This document shows, one piece after another, positions 15,686 to 27,658 of a DNA stretch of 64,000 nt (position 1 is the first letter of the stretch; the number at the start of each line of letters is the position of its first letter). The position numbers were made by a program, and so were the translations under genes. Origin of the DNA: Riemerella anatipestifer (lineage in GTDB: Bacteria > Bacteroidota > Bacteroidia > Flavobacteriales > Weeksellaceae); assembly GCF_009670965.2 (NCBI RefSeq), contig NZ_CP073239.1, forward strand, positions 1 to 64,000. Direction: 5' to 3'. The notes beneath the pieces are model-generated. The model was given only the letters and a program-made list of their open reading frames with translations. It ran no database searches and had not been told where the DNA came from.

Positions 15686-17035
15686 TTAGTTTAAAAAATC
15701 CTCTAAAGTTAGCGAGCTTTGCTCTCCTGTCGCTAGATTTTTAATAGAAATCTCTTTATTTTTAATCTCTTCTTCCCCCACAAACACAATATATGGAATC
15801 CCTTTTTTCTCTGCATAAGTAAATTGTTTTTTCAACTTAGCAGCTTCTGGATAAAGTTCTGAGGAAATACCTTTAGCTCTCAATTTCTGTATAATATCGA
15901 TAGCTTGAAAAGCCTCCTGCTCGCCATAATTAGCAAAAAGATATTGTACATTTCGAGATACCTCTTGTGGAAAACGATTTAGCTCTTCTAAAACTAAATA
16001 AATTCTATCTAAACCAAAAGAAATCCCTATTCCAGGAATATTTTTAACTCCAAAAACTTCTGTTAGGTTATCATATCTACCACCACCACCAATGGAGCCC
16101 AATTGTACCTCATTAGATTTAACTTCAAAGATAGCTCCTGTATAATAATCTAACCCTCTTGCTAGAGTAATATCAAACTGAAGTACCTTTGGAGAAACAC
16201 CCAAAGCAAGGCATTGTTTAATCACAAACTCCACTTCTTCAACACCTTTCAACCCTATTTCTATATCAGAAAAACGCTCCTTAAGAGTTAATAGGTATTC
16301 TAAATTATCTTCCAATGGGTTGAATAGAAACTCTAATTTTTCTATCGCTTCATTAGGTATATCTTTACTTTTAAGCTCCTCAACAACGCCTTCTTTCCCT
16401 ATTTTATCTAGCTTGTCCAAAGCTACAGTAAAATCTACCAGTTGTTCTGCTATCCCTGCGTAAATGGCTAATCCTGAAAGTATTTTTCTATTATTGATAT
16501 GGATTTTTACATCTAAATTAAGTTCCGTAAAAGCTTTTAAATAAAGCTGAACCAACTCGACTTCCTGCCAAAGACTCTCACTTCCTACTACATCAGCATC
16601 GCACTGATAAAATTCTCTAAAACGCCCTTTCTGTGGTCTATCAGCACGCCATACAGGTTGAATTTGGTATCGCTTATACGGAAATACAAGCTGACCGTGA
16701 TTCATAGCCACAAATCTCGCAAAAGGAACAGTAAGGTCATACCTTAATGCTTTATCAGACACTCTAGGAGTAAGTTTTTTATGGTCTTTTTCCATTAAAT
16801 CTTGTTCTGATATTTTATCTAAATAATCTCCAGAATTCAAAATTTTAAAAATAAGCCTATCTCCTTCCTCTCCATATTTCCCTGTAAGAGTTGACAGATT
16901 TTCAAAACTAGGCGTTTCTAATGGAGAAAAACCAAATAATTCGAAATTCTTTTGTAAAACACTAATAATATATCTTCTACGATAAACTTCTAATGCCGAA
17001 AAATCTCTTGTTCCCTTTGCTAAACTGGGTTTCAT
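15686..17035 (-). CDS. hisS: histidyl-tRNA synthetase
   Basis: The 449-residue class II synthetase charges tRNA-His. It begins with [17 protein letters not shown], carries motif 2 around [19 protein letters not shown] and histidine-specific [12 protein letters not shown] with GGGGRYDNL, and motif 3 around [13 protein letters not shown]. The C-terminal anticodon-binding domain starts near [11 protein letters not shown]. Length is normal. A good promoter lies upstream at 17057-17086, and the arsC-like gene follows. Confidence 0.96.
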   Translation of the reverse strand: MKPSLAKGTRDFSALEVYRRRYIISVLQKNFELFGFSPLETPSFENLSTLTGKYGEEGDRLIFKILNSGDYLDKISEQDLMEKDHKKLTPRVSDKALRYDLTVPFARFVAMNHGQLVFPYKRYQIQPVWRADRPQKGRFREFYQCDADVVGSESLWQEVELVQLYLKAFTELNLDVKIHINNRKILSGLAIYAGIAEQLVDFTVALDKLDKIGKEGVVEELKSKDIPNEAIEKLEFLFNPLEDNLEYLLTLKERFSDIEIGLKGVEEVEFVIKQCLALGVSPKVLQFDITLARGLDYYTGAIFEVKSNEVQLGSIGGGGRYDNLTEVFGVKNIPGIGISFGLDRIYLVLEELNRFPQEVSRNVQYLFANYGEQEAFQAIDIIQKLRAKGISSELYPEAAKLKKQFTYAEKKGIPYIVFVGEEEIKNKEISIKNLATGEQSSLTLEDFLN

Positions 17036-17056
17036 AAACTTTTTATTTTAACACAA

Positions 17057-17086
17057 CAAAAGTACGGAAAAATAAGTTGTCTGCAA
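17057..17086 (-). promoter_or_regulatory. promoter of hisS
   Basis: On the minus strand TTG (17084-17086) and TACTTTTG (17057-17064) are spaced by 19 bp, fitting TTG-N17-23-TAnnTTTG. Confidence 0.65.
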
Positions 17087-17195
17087 CATTGAAATATTTA
17101 ATACCAAATACAAAAGTTATAAACCTGTCTATTTGTCAGTAATTTTAATTTGGCGAAAAATTTGTTTCGTAATGAAATTATAAAAAATTTAAAAG

Positions 17196-17801
17196 ATGAA
17201 AAAAGCACTTATTGTAGTAGATGTTCAGAATGATTTCTGCGAAGGAGGAGCTTTAGCTGTACCAAACGCTAATGAAATTATCCCTTACATCAACCTTTTA
17301 ATCGAGGAAAACCAATATGATAAAATAATTTTCACACAAGATTGGCACCCTGCAAATCACAAATCATTTGCTTCTAATAATGGTAAAAAAGTAGGTGAAA
17401 CCATATCACTGAACGGCGTACCACAATTTATGTGGCCAGACCATTGTGTAGAAAATTCTTTTGGTGCAGAATTCCATAAAGACCTAGATACTAGCAAAGT
17501 AGATTATATTGTAAAAAAAGGTAAAAACTCTGAAATAGATAGTTATAGTGCTTTTCAGGACAATAATCATTTTATGAAAACAGGGCTAGCCGATTATCTT
17601 AAAGAAAACGATATACAATTAGTAGAAATTGTTGGCTTAGCACTAGATTATTGCGTTAAATATACTTGTTTAGATGCTGTTAAAGAAGGATTCTTAACCT
17701 GTTTACACTTTAATGGTACTCGTGCTGTAAATGTAAAACCTGAAAACGGAAGAGATGCCATCTACGAAATGTTAGAAAATGGTGTTACCATTTTAGGTTA
17801 A
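17196..17801 (+). CDS. pncA: nicotinamidase
   Basis: The 201-residue isochorismatase-fold enzyme converts nicotinamide to nicotinic acid for NAD salvage. The catalytic triad is visible as D9 (LIVVDVQNDF), K108 (VKKGKN) and C153 (ALDYCVKYT). The metal-binding DWHPANH gives D49, H51 and H55, and EIDSYSAF is the family substrate loop. Length matches PncA, and a strong terminator follows. No other NAD gene is next to it. Confidence 0.94.
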   Translation: MKKALIVVDVQNDFCEGGALAVPNANEIIPYINLLIEENQYDKIIFTQDWHPANHKSFASNNGKKVGETISLNGVPQFMWPDHCVENSFGAEFHKDLDTSKVDYIVKKGKNSEIDSYSAFQDNNHFMKTGLADYLKENDIQLVEIVGLALDYCVKYTCLDAVKEGFLTCLHFNGTRAVNVKPENGRDAIYEMLENGVTILG

Positions 17802-17807
17802 AAAAAT

Positions 17808-17839
17808 AAAACACTTATAACTATTTATAAGTGTTTTTT
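17808..17839 (+). terminator. terminator of pncA
   Basis: AAAACACTTATAA pairs with TTATAAGTGTTTT, followed by T residues. Confidence 0.85.
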
Positions 17840-17861
17840 CTTTCATATCAATATAAATAAA

Positions 17862-17889
17862 AAAGCTGAAAAGTTTCCCTCTCAGCTTT
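17862..17889 (-). terminator. terminator of the beta-barrel protein gene
   Basis: AAAGCTGA and TCAGCTTT form a stem. On the minus strand it is followed by TTTTATTTATA. Confidence 0.65.
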
Positions 17890-17908
17890 CCTTTTGTTAA
17901 AATATTTC

Positions 17909-18523
17909 TTAGAATTTAACTCCTAAACCTACTTGAAAAGTATTGTTTTTGTTAGTTTTATTATCTGATACAGAAGTTTCTCCATTTTTAGAAATATCTG
18001 TAAAACCAGCTACATATCTAGCGTTAACACCTATGTTTGGTGTAATATTAAACCCTAGACCTAACCCCATACCAAAATTAAATCCATTAAAGTTATCCTT
18101 ATTAAGTTCTTTAGGAAGTTGCCCTGAACCAAGAGGTGTCTCATAAGAAGTCTTAGAGTTTGCTCCTACTAAAAAGCTAAACTCTGGTCCAGCTTCCAAG
18201 TAAAACTCAGGAGTTGCTTTATACTGGAACATTACAGGAACTGAGATATAATCTAAATTGAGTTTTCTTTCACGTTTTAATGAACTAATAGTTTCAGTTG
18301 TTTTAGAACCTAAATTGTTATAAAGCACCTCAGGCTGAATGCTAAAATTCTCCGATACAGGAGCGTTTAGAAATACCCCAGCATAGTAACCTACTTTTGC
18401 TTTGGTATCATCATAGCCATCTTTAGAGATTGAAGATACATTTAAACCTGCTTTTGCTCCAAATTGTTGTCCAAATGCAAATGAACCAGCTACTACCGCT
18501 AATCCTAAAAATAATTTTTTCAT
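17909..18523 (-). CDS. outer-membrane beta-barrel protein (porin/PorT-like family)
   Basis: The 204-residue protein has a signal peptide (MKKLFLGLAVVAGSFAFGQ). It then alternates polar and hydrophobic residues with aromatic ends, as in an eight- to ten-strand barrel (FGAKAGLNVSSI, KVGYYAGVFLNAPV, NFSIQPEVLYNN, FYLEAGPEFSFLVG). It ends with VGLGVKF, with the C-terminal Phe that marks many outer-membrane proteins. This is typical of the Bacteroidota family PF13568. No function can be assigned. It has its own terminator. Confidence 0.85.
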   Translation of the reverse strand: MKKLFLGLAVVAGSFAFGQQFGAKAGLNVSSISKDGYDDTKAKVGYYAGVFLNAPVSENFSIQPEVLYNNLGSKTTETISSLKRERKLNLDYISVPVMFQYKATPEFYLEAGPEFSFLVGANSKTSYETPLGSGQLPKELNKDNFNGFNFGMGLGLGFNITPNIGVNARYVAGFTDISKNGETSVSDNKTNKNNTFQVGLGVKF

Positions 18524-18659
18524 AATTCCAATTTTTTAATTTTATAAAATTTGTTTTTTACAATAACTTTCTAATCAAAAGGCTTGCCAAAATTAAACAA
18601 TTGATTAAAAATAAGCGTGAAAATAATCTTCATCTACTGTATTTCAATTCAATAAAAAA

Positions 18660-18686
18660 GGTTTGGAATATTTTTCAATCCAAACC
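18660..18686 (-). terminator. terminator of asnB
   Basis: GGTTTGGA and TCCAAACC form an 8-bp stem. On the minus strand it is followed by TTTTTTATTG. Confidence 0.75.
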
Positions 18687-18719
18687 TCAACCTTAATTAT
18701 TTTTAAGATTATTAAATAT

Positions 18720-20390
18720 CTATTTTCGGTAAGCCTCGGTGTGTACCTTTGCTACGGCTCTTCCAGAAGGATCGTTCATATTTTTGAAAGATTCGTCCCA
18801 AGCCAGTGCGGTAGGTGTGCTACATGCCACAGATGGCACAGACGGAACAGTAAGTGCTGCCGCTTCTGAAGGGAAGTGTTCTTCAAAAATACTTCTGTAA
18901 TAATATTCTTCTTTAGATGTAGGCGTTTGTACAGGAAAACGAAACTTAGCATTAGCTAATTGCTCATCTGTTATCTTTTCGTTCACTAGTTCTTTAAGCT
19001 TATCTATCCAGCTATAGCCTACTCCATCAGAAAATTGCTCTTTTTGTCTCCACGCTACAGATTCTGGTAAGACATCTTCAAAGGCTTTTCTAAGCACCCA
19101 TTTTTCCATTCGCTCTGGAGTAATCATTTTATCTTTCGGGTTGATACGCATAGCTACATCCATAAACTCTTTATCTAAAAACGGTACTCGTCCTTCTATC
19201 CCCCAAGCCATAAGAGATTTATTAGCTCTTAGGCAGTCATATTGGTAGAGTTTATCTAATTTTCTTACCGTTTCGTTATGAAACTCTTCTGCATTCGGAG
19301 CTTTATGAAAATAAAGATAACCTCCAAAAAGTTCATCTGAGCCTTCTCCAGAAAGCACCATTTTTATCCCCATAGATTTAATTACTCTCGCCATTAAATA
19401 CATTGGCGTAGAAGCTCTTACCGTAGTAATATCGTAAGTCTCTAGGTAATAAATTACATCTCTTATAGCATCTAAACCTTCTTGTATTGTAAATTTTATT
19501 TCATGATGAATGGTCCCTATATGCTTTGCTACTTCTTTCGCTGCTTTAAGGTCTGGAGAACCTTCTAACCCTACCGCAAACGAATGTAGTTGAGGATACC
19601 ATGCTTCAGATTGGTCATCAGTTTCTATTCTTTTAGCAGCATATTTTTTAGCTATGGCTGAAGTAATAGAAGAATCTAAACCGCCTGAAAGTAGTACACC
19701 ATAAGGCACATCAGACATCAACTGACGGTGAACGGCAGCTTCTAAAGCTTCTCTAAGCTCAGACAGATTAGTGGCATTGTCTTTTACATTGTCAAACGCT
19801 CTCCACTCTCTTTTGTACCACTGCTCAAATTTAGCTTCTTTGCTATGCCAATAATGACCTGGAGGAAATATTTCTATTTTAGAACAATAACCTTCTAAAG
19901 CTTTAAGTTCAGAAGCTACATAAAAAGTTCCATTTTTATCCCAACCTATATATAATGGGATAATCCCCATGTGGTCACGAGCGATAAAATATTCATCTTT
20001 TTCAGTATCATAAAGGGCAAATCCAAAAATACCATTAAGTTCATCTACAAAATCTTTACCTTTCTCTTGATAAAGAGCCAAAATAACTTCACAGTCTGAT
20101 TCTGTTTGAAACTGATATTTCCCCTCAAATCTTTTACGAATTTCTCTATGATTATAAATTTCACCATTTACAGCTAAAACCAACTTTCCGTCAGGGCTGA
20201 ACAGTGGCTGTTTCCCAGAAGTAGGATCCACAATAGCTAGACGCTCGTGAGCGATAACCACTTTATCGTCACTATACACACCACTCCAATCTGGACCACG
20301 ATGACGTATCTTTTTTGACATTTCTAATACCTGAGGTCTAAGACTCTCCGCCGATTGCTTTATATCAAAAGCACAAACAATTCCACACAT
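18720..20390 (-). CDS. asnB: asparagine synthase, glutamine-hydrolysing
   Basis: The 556-residue enzyme makes asparagine from aspartate, ATP and glutamine. The class II glutaminase domain begins MCGIVCAF with the nucleophile Cys2 and shows RHRGPDWSG and NGEIYNH. The synthase domain carries the ATP PP-loop LLSGGLDSS and later LSGEGSDELFGGY. Length matches AsnB type B enzymes such as that of E. coli. A promoter lies upstream at 20421-20448, and the gene stands alone between a terminator and the divergent aspS. Confidence 0.96.
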   Translation of the reverse strand: MCGIVCAFDIKQSAESLRPQVLEMSKKIRHRGPDWSGVYSDDKVVIAHERLAIVDPTSGKQPLFSPDGKLVLAVNGEIYNHREIRKRFEGKYQFQTESDCEVILALYQEKGKDFVDELNGIFGFALYDTEKDEYFIARDHMGIIPLYIGWDKNGTFYVASELKALEGYCSKIEIFPPGHYWHSKEAKFEQWYKREWRAFDNVKDNATNLSELREALEAAVHRQLMSDVPYGVLLSGGLDSSITSAIAKKYAAKRIETDDQSEAWYPQLHSFAVGLEGSPDLKAAKEVAKHIGTIHHEIKFTIQEGLDAIRDVIYYLETYDITTVRASTPMYLMARVIKSMGIKMVLSGEGSDELFGGYLYFHKAPNAEEFHNETVRKLDKLYQYDCLRANKSLMAWGIEGRVPFLDKEFMDVAMRINPKDKMITPERMEKWVLRKAFEDVLPESVAWRQKEQFSDGVGYSWIDKLKELVNEKITDEQLANAKFRFPVQTPTSKEEYYYRSIFEEHFPSEAAALTVPSVPSVACSTPTALAWDESFKNMNDPSGRAVAKVHTEAYRK

Positions 20391-20420
20391 ATATATTCTC
20401 CTAAAATTATAAATCTACGA

Positions 20421-20448
20421 CAAATTTATTATATTTATATGATACCAA
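20421..20448 (-). promoter_or_regulatory. promoter of asnB
   Basis: On the minus strand TTG (20446-20448) and TAAATTTG (20421-20428) are spaced by 17 bp. Confidence 0.65.
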
Positions 20449-20511
20449 GCCTTTTTTAAATCAAAAAAAAGAAAAAAAGTGAAAGAAAAATATTTTTTGA
20501 GGGCAATTCCG

Positions 20512-20519
20512 TATCTTTG
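20512..20519 (+). promoter_or_regulatory. -7 box of aspS
   Basis: TATCTTTG followed by C lies 39 bp before the aspS ATG. The nearest TTG (20497-20499) is only 12 bp away, so the -33 box is unclear. Confidence 0.55.
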
Positions 20520-20558
20520 CACAGATTGTAAAATAAACTATAATACTTAAAGAATATT

Positions 20559-22307
20559 ATGTTCCGAACACATACCAATGGTGAACTTTCGCTAAAAAAT
20601 CTTAATGAAAATGTAACACTTTCTGGCTGGGTACAGACGATAAGAGATAAAGGTTTCGTAGTCTGGATAGACCTTAGAGACCGCTATGGTATCACTCAAC
20701 TTGTTTTAGATGAGGAAAGAACTACTAAAGAGCTACTAGAGAAAGCTAAAAAATTAGGAAGAGAATTTGTAATACAAGCCAAAGGAAAGGTTATTGAAAG
20801 AAGTAACAAAAATCCTAAAATCCCTACAGGAGAAATAGAAATATTGGTAGAAGAACTAAATATTTTAAATGAATCTCAACTTCCGCCTTTTACCATAGAG
20901 GATGAAACAGACGGCGGTGAAGAACTTAGAATGAAATATCGCTACTTGGATATTAGAAGAACTCCTGTAAAAAACAAACTCATCTTCCGTAGTCAGATGG
21001 CACAAGAAGTGAGGAATTACCTTTCTAACCAAGGTTTCATAGAGGTAGAAACACCTGTACTCATTAAATCTACCCCAGAAGGAGCTAGAGATTTTGTAGT
21101 ACCTAGCCGTATGAATGAGGGGCAGTTTTACGCTCTACCACAATCTCCACAAACCTTTAAGCAACTCTTAATGGTAGGCGGAATGGATAAATATTTCCAA
21201 ATTGTAAAATGTTTTAGAGATGAGGATTTAAGAGCGGATAGACAGCCTGAATTCACTCAAATAGATTGTGAAATGGCATTTGTAGAACAGGAAGATATTA
21301 TGAAGGTATTTGAAGGTATGACAGCTCATCTCCTAAAGAAAGTTACAGGGAAAGATTTCGGAATCTTCCCTAGAATGTCCTTTGCAGAGGCTATGCAAAA
21401 GTATGGTAACGACAAGCCAGACATCAGATTCGGAATGGTATTTACTGAGTTGAATGAAATTGTTAAAGGAAAAGATTTTAAAATATTTGATGAAGCAGAG
21501 TTGGTAGTAGGTATCAATGTAGAAGGCTGTGCAAACTATACTAGAAAACAAATAGATGAACTTATAGATTGGGTAAAACGCCCACAGATAGGTGCTACCG
21601 GCATGGTTTGGGTAAAATATCAAGAAGACGGAACACTAACCTCTTCGGTTAATAAATTCTACACTAAAGAAGATTTAAAACTGATTGCTGAAAAATTCGG
21701 AGCAAAAGCTGGTGATTTAATGCTTATCATGAGTGGAACAGCTTCCACCGTAAGAACTCAACTTTCTGCTCTAAGAATGGAATTAGGCAACAGGTTAGGC
21801 TTAAGAAAACCTGATGAGTTTGCTCCTCTTTGGGTGGTAGATTTCCCTCTTTTAGAGTGGGACGAGGAATCTCAGCGTTACCATGCGATGCATCACCCAT
21901 TTACTTCACCAAAGAAAGAAGATTTACATTTACTAGAAAATGAGGCTGGCAAAGCGAGAGCTAATGCTTATGACTTGGTACTTAATGGTAACGAAATTGG
22001 CGGTGGTTCTATCCGTATTTATGACCGAAATCTACAATCTAAAATGTTTAATCTGTTAGGTTTTACAGAAGAAGAAGCAGAAGCACAATTCGGATTTTTA
22101 ATGAACGCCTTTAAATATGGTGCTCCTCCTCATGGCGGACTTGCCTTTGGTTTTGACCGATTAGTGGCTATTTTAGACGGCAACGAAGTTATTAGAGATT
22201 ATATTGCTTTCCCTAAAAATAATAGTGGTAGAGATGTCATGATAGATGCTCCAAGCAACATTGCAGAAGAACAATTAGAAGAATTACACTTAAAACTAAG
22301 AAACTAA
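20559..22307 (+). CDS. aspS: aspartyl-tRNA synthetase
   Basis: The 582-residue class IIb synthetase starts with the OB-fold anticodon domain ([26 protein letters not shown]). The catalytic core shows motif 2 ([23 protein letters not shown]), the bacterial GAD insertion, and motif 3 ([13 protein letters not shown]). This is the bacterial type, not the shorter archaeal type; no gatCAB genes are in the window. A terminator follows. Confidence 0.96.
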   Translation: MFRTHTNGELSLKNLNENVTLSGWVQTIRDKGFVVWIDLRDRYGITQLVLDEERTTKELLEKAKKLGREFVIQAKGKVIERSNKNPKIPTGEIEILVEELNILNESQLPPFTIEDETDGGEELRMKYRYLDIRRTPVKNKLIFRSQMAQEVRNYLSNQGFIEVETPVLIKSTPEGARDFVVPSRMNEGQFYALPQSPQTFKQLLMVGGMDKYFQIVKCFRDEDLRADRQPEFTQIDCEMAFVEQEDIMKVFEGMTAHLLKKVTGKDFGIFPRMSFAEAMQKYGNDKPDIRFGMVFTELNEIVKGKDFKIFDEAELVVGINVEGCANYTRKQIDELIDWVKRPQIGATGMVWVKYQEDGTLTSSVNKFYTKEDLKLIAEKFGAKAGDLMLIMSGTASTVRTQLSALRMELGNRLGLRKPDEFAPLWVVDFPLLEWDEESQRYHAMHHPFTSPKKEDLHLLENEAGKARANAYDLVLNGNEIGGGSIRIYDRNLQSKMFNLLGFTEEEAEAQFGFLMNAFKYGAPPHGGLAFGFDRLVAILDGNEVIRDYIAFPKNNSGRDVMIDAPSNIAEEQLEELHLKLRN

Positions 22308-22320
22308 ATAATATAGTAAA

Positions 22321-22344
22321 ACCTCTCTTAAAGAGAGGTTTTTT
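22321..22344 (+). terminator. terminator of aspS
   Basis: ACCTCTCTT and AAGAGAGGT form a tight hairpin followed by a run of T. Confidence 0.8.
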
Positions 22345-22411
22345 ATATTTTATTCTATTATAGAGAGAAGAAATTACTCCCCCCTAATAGAGTAGTTTTC
22401 ACAGACTAATT

Positions 22412-22441
22412 AAAAAAAACCGCCAAAAAAAGCGGTTTTTT
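22412..22441 (-). terminator. terminator of the groES-groEL operon
   Basis: AAAAACCGC pairs with GCGGTTTTT around a loop of C and A residues, placed 25 bp 3' of groEL. Confidence 0.75.
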
Positions 22442-22465
22442 ATTTTAGTTAATATTATAATGATA

Positions 22466-24103
<1,638 letters not shown>

Positions 24104-24171
24104 TTAATTAAATTGTTGTTATGAAAACACAGATTAAACTTCTGTATTACTTATTTTTTATTGATTGATTT

Positions 24172-24450
24172 TTAACCTAAAATACCTAAAAGATCTCCTT
24201 CTCTTACGATAAGATAATCTTTGCCATCAAGTTTAAGTTCTGTACCAGAATACTTACCATAAAGCACTTTATCTCCTACTTTTACAGTCATAGGCTCATC
24301 TTTTTTCCCTGCACCTACAGCTACTACTACACCTTCTTGAGGTTTCTCTTTCGCTGTATCTGGGATAATAATTCCTGATGCCGTTTTAGTTTCAGCTGCT
24401 GCTGGTTCTACCAAAACTCTGTCTGATAACGGTTTAAAATTTACTGACAT
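24172..24450 (-). CDS. groES: co-chaperonin GroES (Hsp10)
   Basis: The 92-residue co-chaperonin caps GroEL. Family signatures include [16 protein letters not shown], the mobile loop around [18 protein letters not shown], and the C-terminal [14 protein letters not shown]. It is first in the groES-groEL operon. Upstream there is no CIRCE element, but three TGTCA direct repeats lie 90-130 bp before the start. Confidence 0.97.
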   Translation of the reverse strand: MSVNFKPLSDRVLVEPAAAETKTASGIIIPDTAKEKPQEGVVVAVGAGKKDEPMTVKVGDKVLYGKYSGTELKLDGKDYLIVREGDLLGILG

Positions 24451-24541
24451 ATTGTTTAAAATTTTTATTGTTTAATTTTACTCTTATCCTTAAGCACGAA
24501 AAAAATGCCAAACACCATACAACACCAAGTACAAGACATTT

Positions 24542-24579
24542 TGACACATTAAAATGACAAAGAATTAAAAAATATGACA
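24542..24579 (-). promoter_or_regulatory. TGTCA direct repeats upstream of groES
   Basis: On the minus strand TGTCA occurs at 24575-24579, 24555-24559 and 24542-24546, with offsets of 20 and 13 bp. They may be part of a stress-control region; no named site is matched. Confidence 0.3.
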
Positions 24580-24630
24580 AGAATTAAAATAGTAGTGATA
24601 AAAAATTTCCTATTACCTCTATATAAACAA

Positions 24631-24664
24631 AAAACGGATTGAAAACTCTTCTTCAATCCGTTTT
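24631..24664 (-). terminator. terminator of the META-domain gene
   Basis: AAAACGGATTGAA and TTCAATCCGTTTT form a 13-bp stem; the minus strand continues into TTGTTTATA. Confidence 0.75.
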
Positions 24665-24685
24665 ATATTATTTAATCAAAACAAT

Positions 24686-25099
24686 CTACTTCTTACTGAA
24701 TTTCATTAGTGGCAGTTGGTCTTTGTAAAGTGTAAGAGTAATGCCATCACTTTCGTATCTATTGGCTTTTTCCAACATTTTTAGAAAGTTTTGCTCCACC
24801 AACATATCCTTACAAGCCATTCTAGTAGAACCCACATTCTCTACCGAGAAAGCTCCCGTTTGTGCATCTATTTTAAGCTGTCCAAAATAATTGTTACACC
24901 CAGAATTTCCTGATACTTTCTCTGTTTCTACTGTTAAAGTAGGTACTTTGCTAGAGCCGAGTCTGCTTTCCGCTAAAACCCACTCTGTTGATAATAGACT
25001 AACTTGATTCTTTTTACTCTTAGTTGTAGTTGTATTACCAACCGTAGCACAAGAAAACATCAGCAAACCTATACCTAATGTTAATATTATATTTTTCAT
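24686..25099 (-). CDS. META-domain lipoprotein (HslJ-like)
   Basis: The 137-residue protein has a lipoprotein signal ending in LMFSC (Cys17), a Lys/Thr linker and a META domain: LLSTEWVLAESRLG, VSGNSGCNNYFGQLKID, GSTRMACKDMLVEQNFLKML and ITLTLYKDQLPLMKF. The domain is found in heat-induced HslJ and in secreted proteins, with no defined activity. It lies 17 bp after pheT and ends at its own terminator, so it may be transcribed with pheT. Confidence 0.88.
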   Translation of the reverse strand: MKNIILTLGIGLLMFSCATVGNTTTTKSKKNQVSLLSTEWVLAESRLGSSKVPTLTVETEKVSGNSGCNNYFGQLKIDAQTGAFSVENVGSTRMACKDMLVEQNFLKMLEKANRYESDGITLTLYKDQLPLMKFSKK

Positions 25100-25116
25100 A
25101 ACCTTTTTATTTGTAT

Positions 25117-27519
25117 TTACGAGCGTAGCTCTGCATTAAAATTTTTCTCAAAGAGCGTGATTAGCCCTCCCATTATTTCTGAAATTTCTTTTTCTTCTAA
25201 TGTTTTTTCTTCGTTAAGAAGTTCAAAACTCAAAGCGTAAGATTTCTTACCCTCTGGCAAATTCTTACCTTCGTAAACATCAAACAAATTAACCGATTTA
25301 AGATACGGCGATGGCTTCTTCATAACCTCTTGATATAAATCTGAATAAGTGATGTTTTTATCTAAAAGTAACGCTAAATCTCTTCTTATCTTATTAAATT
25401 TAGGTATTTCTCTAAACTTAAAGTTACCTTTAGTTCTCAATTCTTGACAAGCCTCTACTTCTATCTCTGCATAAAAAGCCTCCTGCTCCATATCTGCTGA
25501 TTTAAGATATTCTGGTGCCACCTTACCTAGCCTTGCCAATACCTTACCATCAAAAACAAATTCTAACCCATCACTGAAACGAACATCTTGCAAAGGTTTC
25601 TCCTGAATAGTAATTCCTAAAACTTCTAACGCCAATTTAACATAAGACTTTAAGTGATAGAAATCTGTACTAGATTTTGGTACAAGCCAATTTTCAGATT
25701 GATGTCTACCAGAAATCAGCATTGCTAGTTGCTTTCTTTCTTTATAAGTTTCAAATTTATGATAGATTTTACCTAACTCAAAAAACTTAACATCTGTATT
25801 TTTACGGTTGATATTATAGACTGCATTTTGTAATAAACCTTCTAATAAAGAAGTTCTCATAAATGCCAAATCATTACTCAATGGATTAAGTAATTTAACT
25901 GCATTGGTTTCATCTTTCACCGTAGTAAGTGAGTTGTTCATCACTTCATTAAATCCGTTGGACTGTAACAATCTAGCCCAAGTATTTTCTAAAGCATCTT
26001 GGTCTTCAAAACTCAATTTTACTGGCGAAAACGCAATCTTCTGAGGGCTATCTATTTTGTTATATCCATAGATTCTAAGCACTTCCTCTATCACATCTAT
26101 TTCTCTAGTAACATCTGCCCTATAAGTCGGCACAGAAAGCTCTAGACCGTCTGGAATTTCGTTAAGAATTTCTATTTCAAGCGATTTTAATATCTTTTTT
26201 ACCGTTTCACGGTGGATTTTAACTCCTAGAATTTGGTCTAACTTAGAATATCTAAATAGCACATAATGCGGATTTATTTTCTCAGGATAAACTTCTATTA
26301 AATCTCCTATAAGTTCCGCTTCTGCCACTTCTTTAAGAAGGCTTATCGCTTTAGTAATGGCTATTCTAACCGCATTAACATCTACACCTCTTTCGAAACG
26401 GAAAGATGCATCTGTATTTAAACCATGAGCTTTCGCCGCTTTTCTCACCGATACTGGATTGAAATAAGCACTTTCTAGGAAAACTTTTGTCGTTGAATCT
26501 GAAACGCCAGAATCTGCTCCACCAAATACCCCTGCAATACACATTGGCTTATCCGAAGCGTCTTTTATCATAATTTCCGTACCGTTAAGCGTTCGTTCTA
26601 CACCATCTAAAGTGGTAAATTTGGTTCCAGAATTACAAACACCTACAACTACTTTTTGTCCAGAAATTTTATTTGCATCAAACGCATGTAGAGGCTGCCC
26701 CAAACCGTGTAAAATATAGTTGGTAACATCTACCACATTATTGATAGGATTTAAACCTATGGCTTTAAGTTTATTTTTCAGCCACTCTGGAGAAGGCTTT
26801 ACCTTAACATTATCCAAAACAGCTCCTATATATCTAGGGCAAAGCTCTGCATCTTCTACCTCTATAGAAAATCCATGCTCACCTTCTGGCTGAAAAATAT
26901 CAGACGATACCTTTTCAAACTCCGTTTCGGTGATATTAGACGCGTACAGAAAAGCATTCAAATCTCTAGCCACACCATAATGAGACATTGCATCTGTTCT
27001 GTTAGGCGTTAGCCCTATTTCATAGACTTCATCTTTAGTGATTTCAAAATAATCTGCAAAAGGTTTTCCTACTTCATGAGTTTCATCTAAAACCATAATT
27101 CCATCATGGCTAGTCCCTAACCCTAGTTCATCTTCAGCACATATCATTCCTTCGGATACCTCTCCTCTTATTTTAGCCTTTTTGATTTCAAAACTATTCC
27201 CTTCTTTATCATAAAGCGTTGTTCCTACTACCGCCACAGGCACTAATTGCCCAGCCTCTACATTAGGTGCTCCACATACAATTTCTAAAACCTTACCTTC
27301 TCCTACATCTACGGTTGTTTTTTTGAGTTTATCTGCGTTTGGGTGTTTTTCACAAGTTAAAACTTTACCTACCACAATACCCTCTAAACTTCCTTTTATA
27401 CTTTCAAAAGTTTCTATACCCTCTACTTCTAGCCCTATGTCCGTAAGGTAAGCTCCTATCTTCTCTGAACTCAAGTCGGTTTTGATGTAGTTTTTTAACC
27501 AATTATTTGATATTTTCAT
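25117..27519 (-). CDS. pheT: phenylalanyl-tRNA synthetase beta subunit
   Basis: The 800-residue subunit pairs with PheS to charge tRNA-Phe. Domains in order: an N-terminal start (MKISNNWLKNYI), the EMAP-like tRNA-binding domain (VVGKVLTCEKHPNADKL), the B3/B4 editing domain (QPLHAFDANKI), the B5 domain (IDVIEEVLRIYGYNKI), and the C-terminal ferredoxin-like anticodon domain (FREIPKFNKIRRDLALL). pheS is not adjacent in the window, so the subunits are encoded apart, as in many Bacteroidota. Confidence 0.96.
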   Translation of the reverse strand: MKISNNWLKNYIKTDLSSEKIGAYLTDIGLEVEGIETFESIKGSLEGIVVGKVLTCEKHPNADKLKKTTVDVGEGKVLEIVCGAPNVEAGQLVPVAVVGTTLYDKEGNSFEIKKAKIRGEVSEGMICAEDELGLGTSHDGIMVLDETHEVGKPFADYFEITKDEVYEIGLTPNRTDAMSHYGVARDLNAFLYASNITETEFEKVSSDIFQPEGEHGFSIEVEDAELCPRYIGAVLDNVKVKPSPEWLKNKLKAIGLNPINNVVDVTNYILHGLGQPLHAFDANKISGQKVVVGVCNSGTKFTTLDGVERTLNGTEIMIKDASDKPMCIAGVFGGADSGVSDSTTKVFLESAYFNPVSVRKAAKAHGLNTDASFRFERGVDVNAVRIAITKAISLLKEVAEAELIGDLIEVYPEKINPHYVLFRYSKLDQILGVKIHRETVKKILKSLEIEILNEIPDGLELSVPTYRADVTREIDVIEEVLRIYGYNKIDSPQKIAFSPVKLSFEDQDALENTWARLLQSNGFNEVMNNSLTTVKDETNAVKLLNPLSNDLAFMRTSLLEGLLQNAVYNINRKNTDVKFFELGKIYHKFETYKERKQLAMLISGRHQSENWLVPKSSTDFYHLKSYVKLALEVLGITIQEKPLQDVRFSDGLEFVFDGKVLARLGKVAPEYLKSADMEQEAFYAEIEVEACQELRTKGNFKFREIPKFNKIRRDLALLLDKNITYSDLYQEVMKKPSPYLKSVNLFDVYEGKNLPEGKKSYALSFELLNEEKTLEEKEISEIMGGLITLFEKNFNAELRS

Positions 27520-27585
27520 TCTTTATTATGTGTTTGAAAATCTTTATTATTTTTAAAATATTGACTTAAATTTTCCTTAAAACAA

Positions 27586-27617
27586 AATTTGAGATTTGTT
27601 ATTTCAAATCTCAAATT
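27586..27617 (-). terminator. terminator of dnaN
   Basis: AATTTGAGATTTG and CAAATCTCAAATT form a 13-bp stem, followed on the minus strand by TTTGTTTT. Confidence 0.75.
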
Positions 27618-27658
27618 CTGAAAGTAATTTAATATACAATCACTTTAGCTATTACTAA

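Noticed and set aside
24451..24600. CIRCE element or sigma-54 promoter upstream of groES
   Set aside because: No TTAGCACTC-N9-GAGTGCTAA is present. TGGCA and GTGC near 24500 have the wrong spacing for a -24/-12 promoter.
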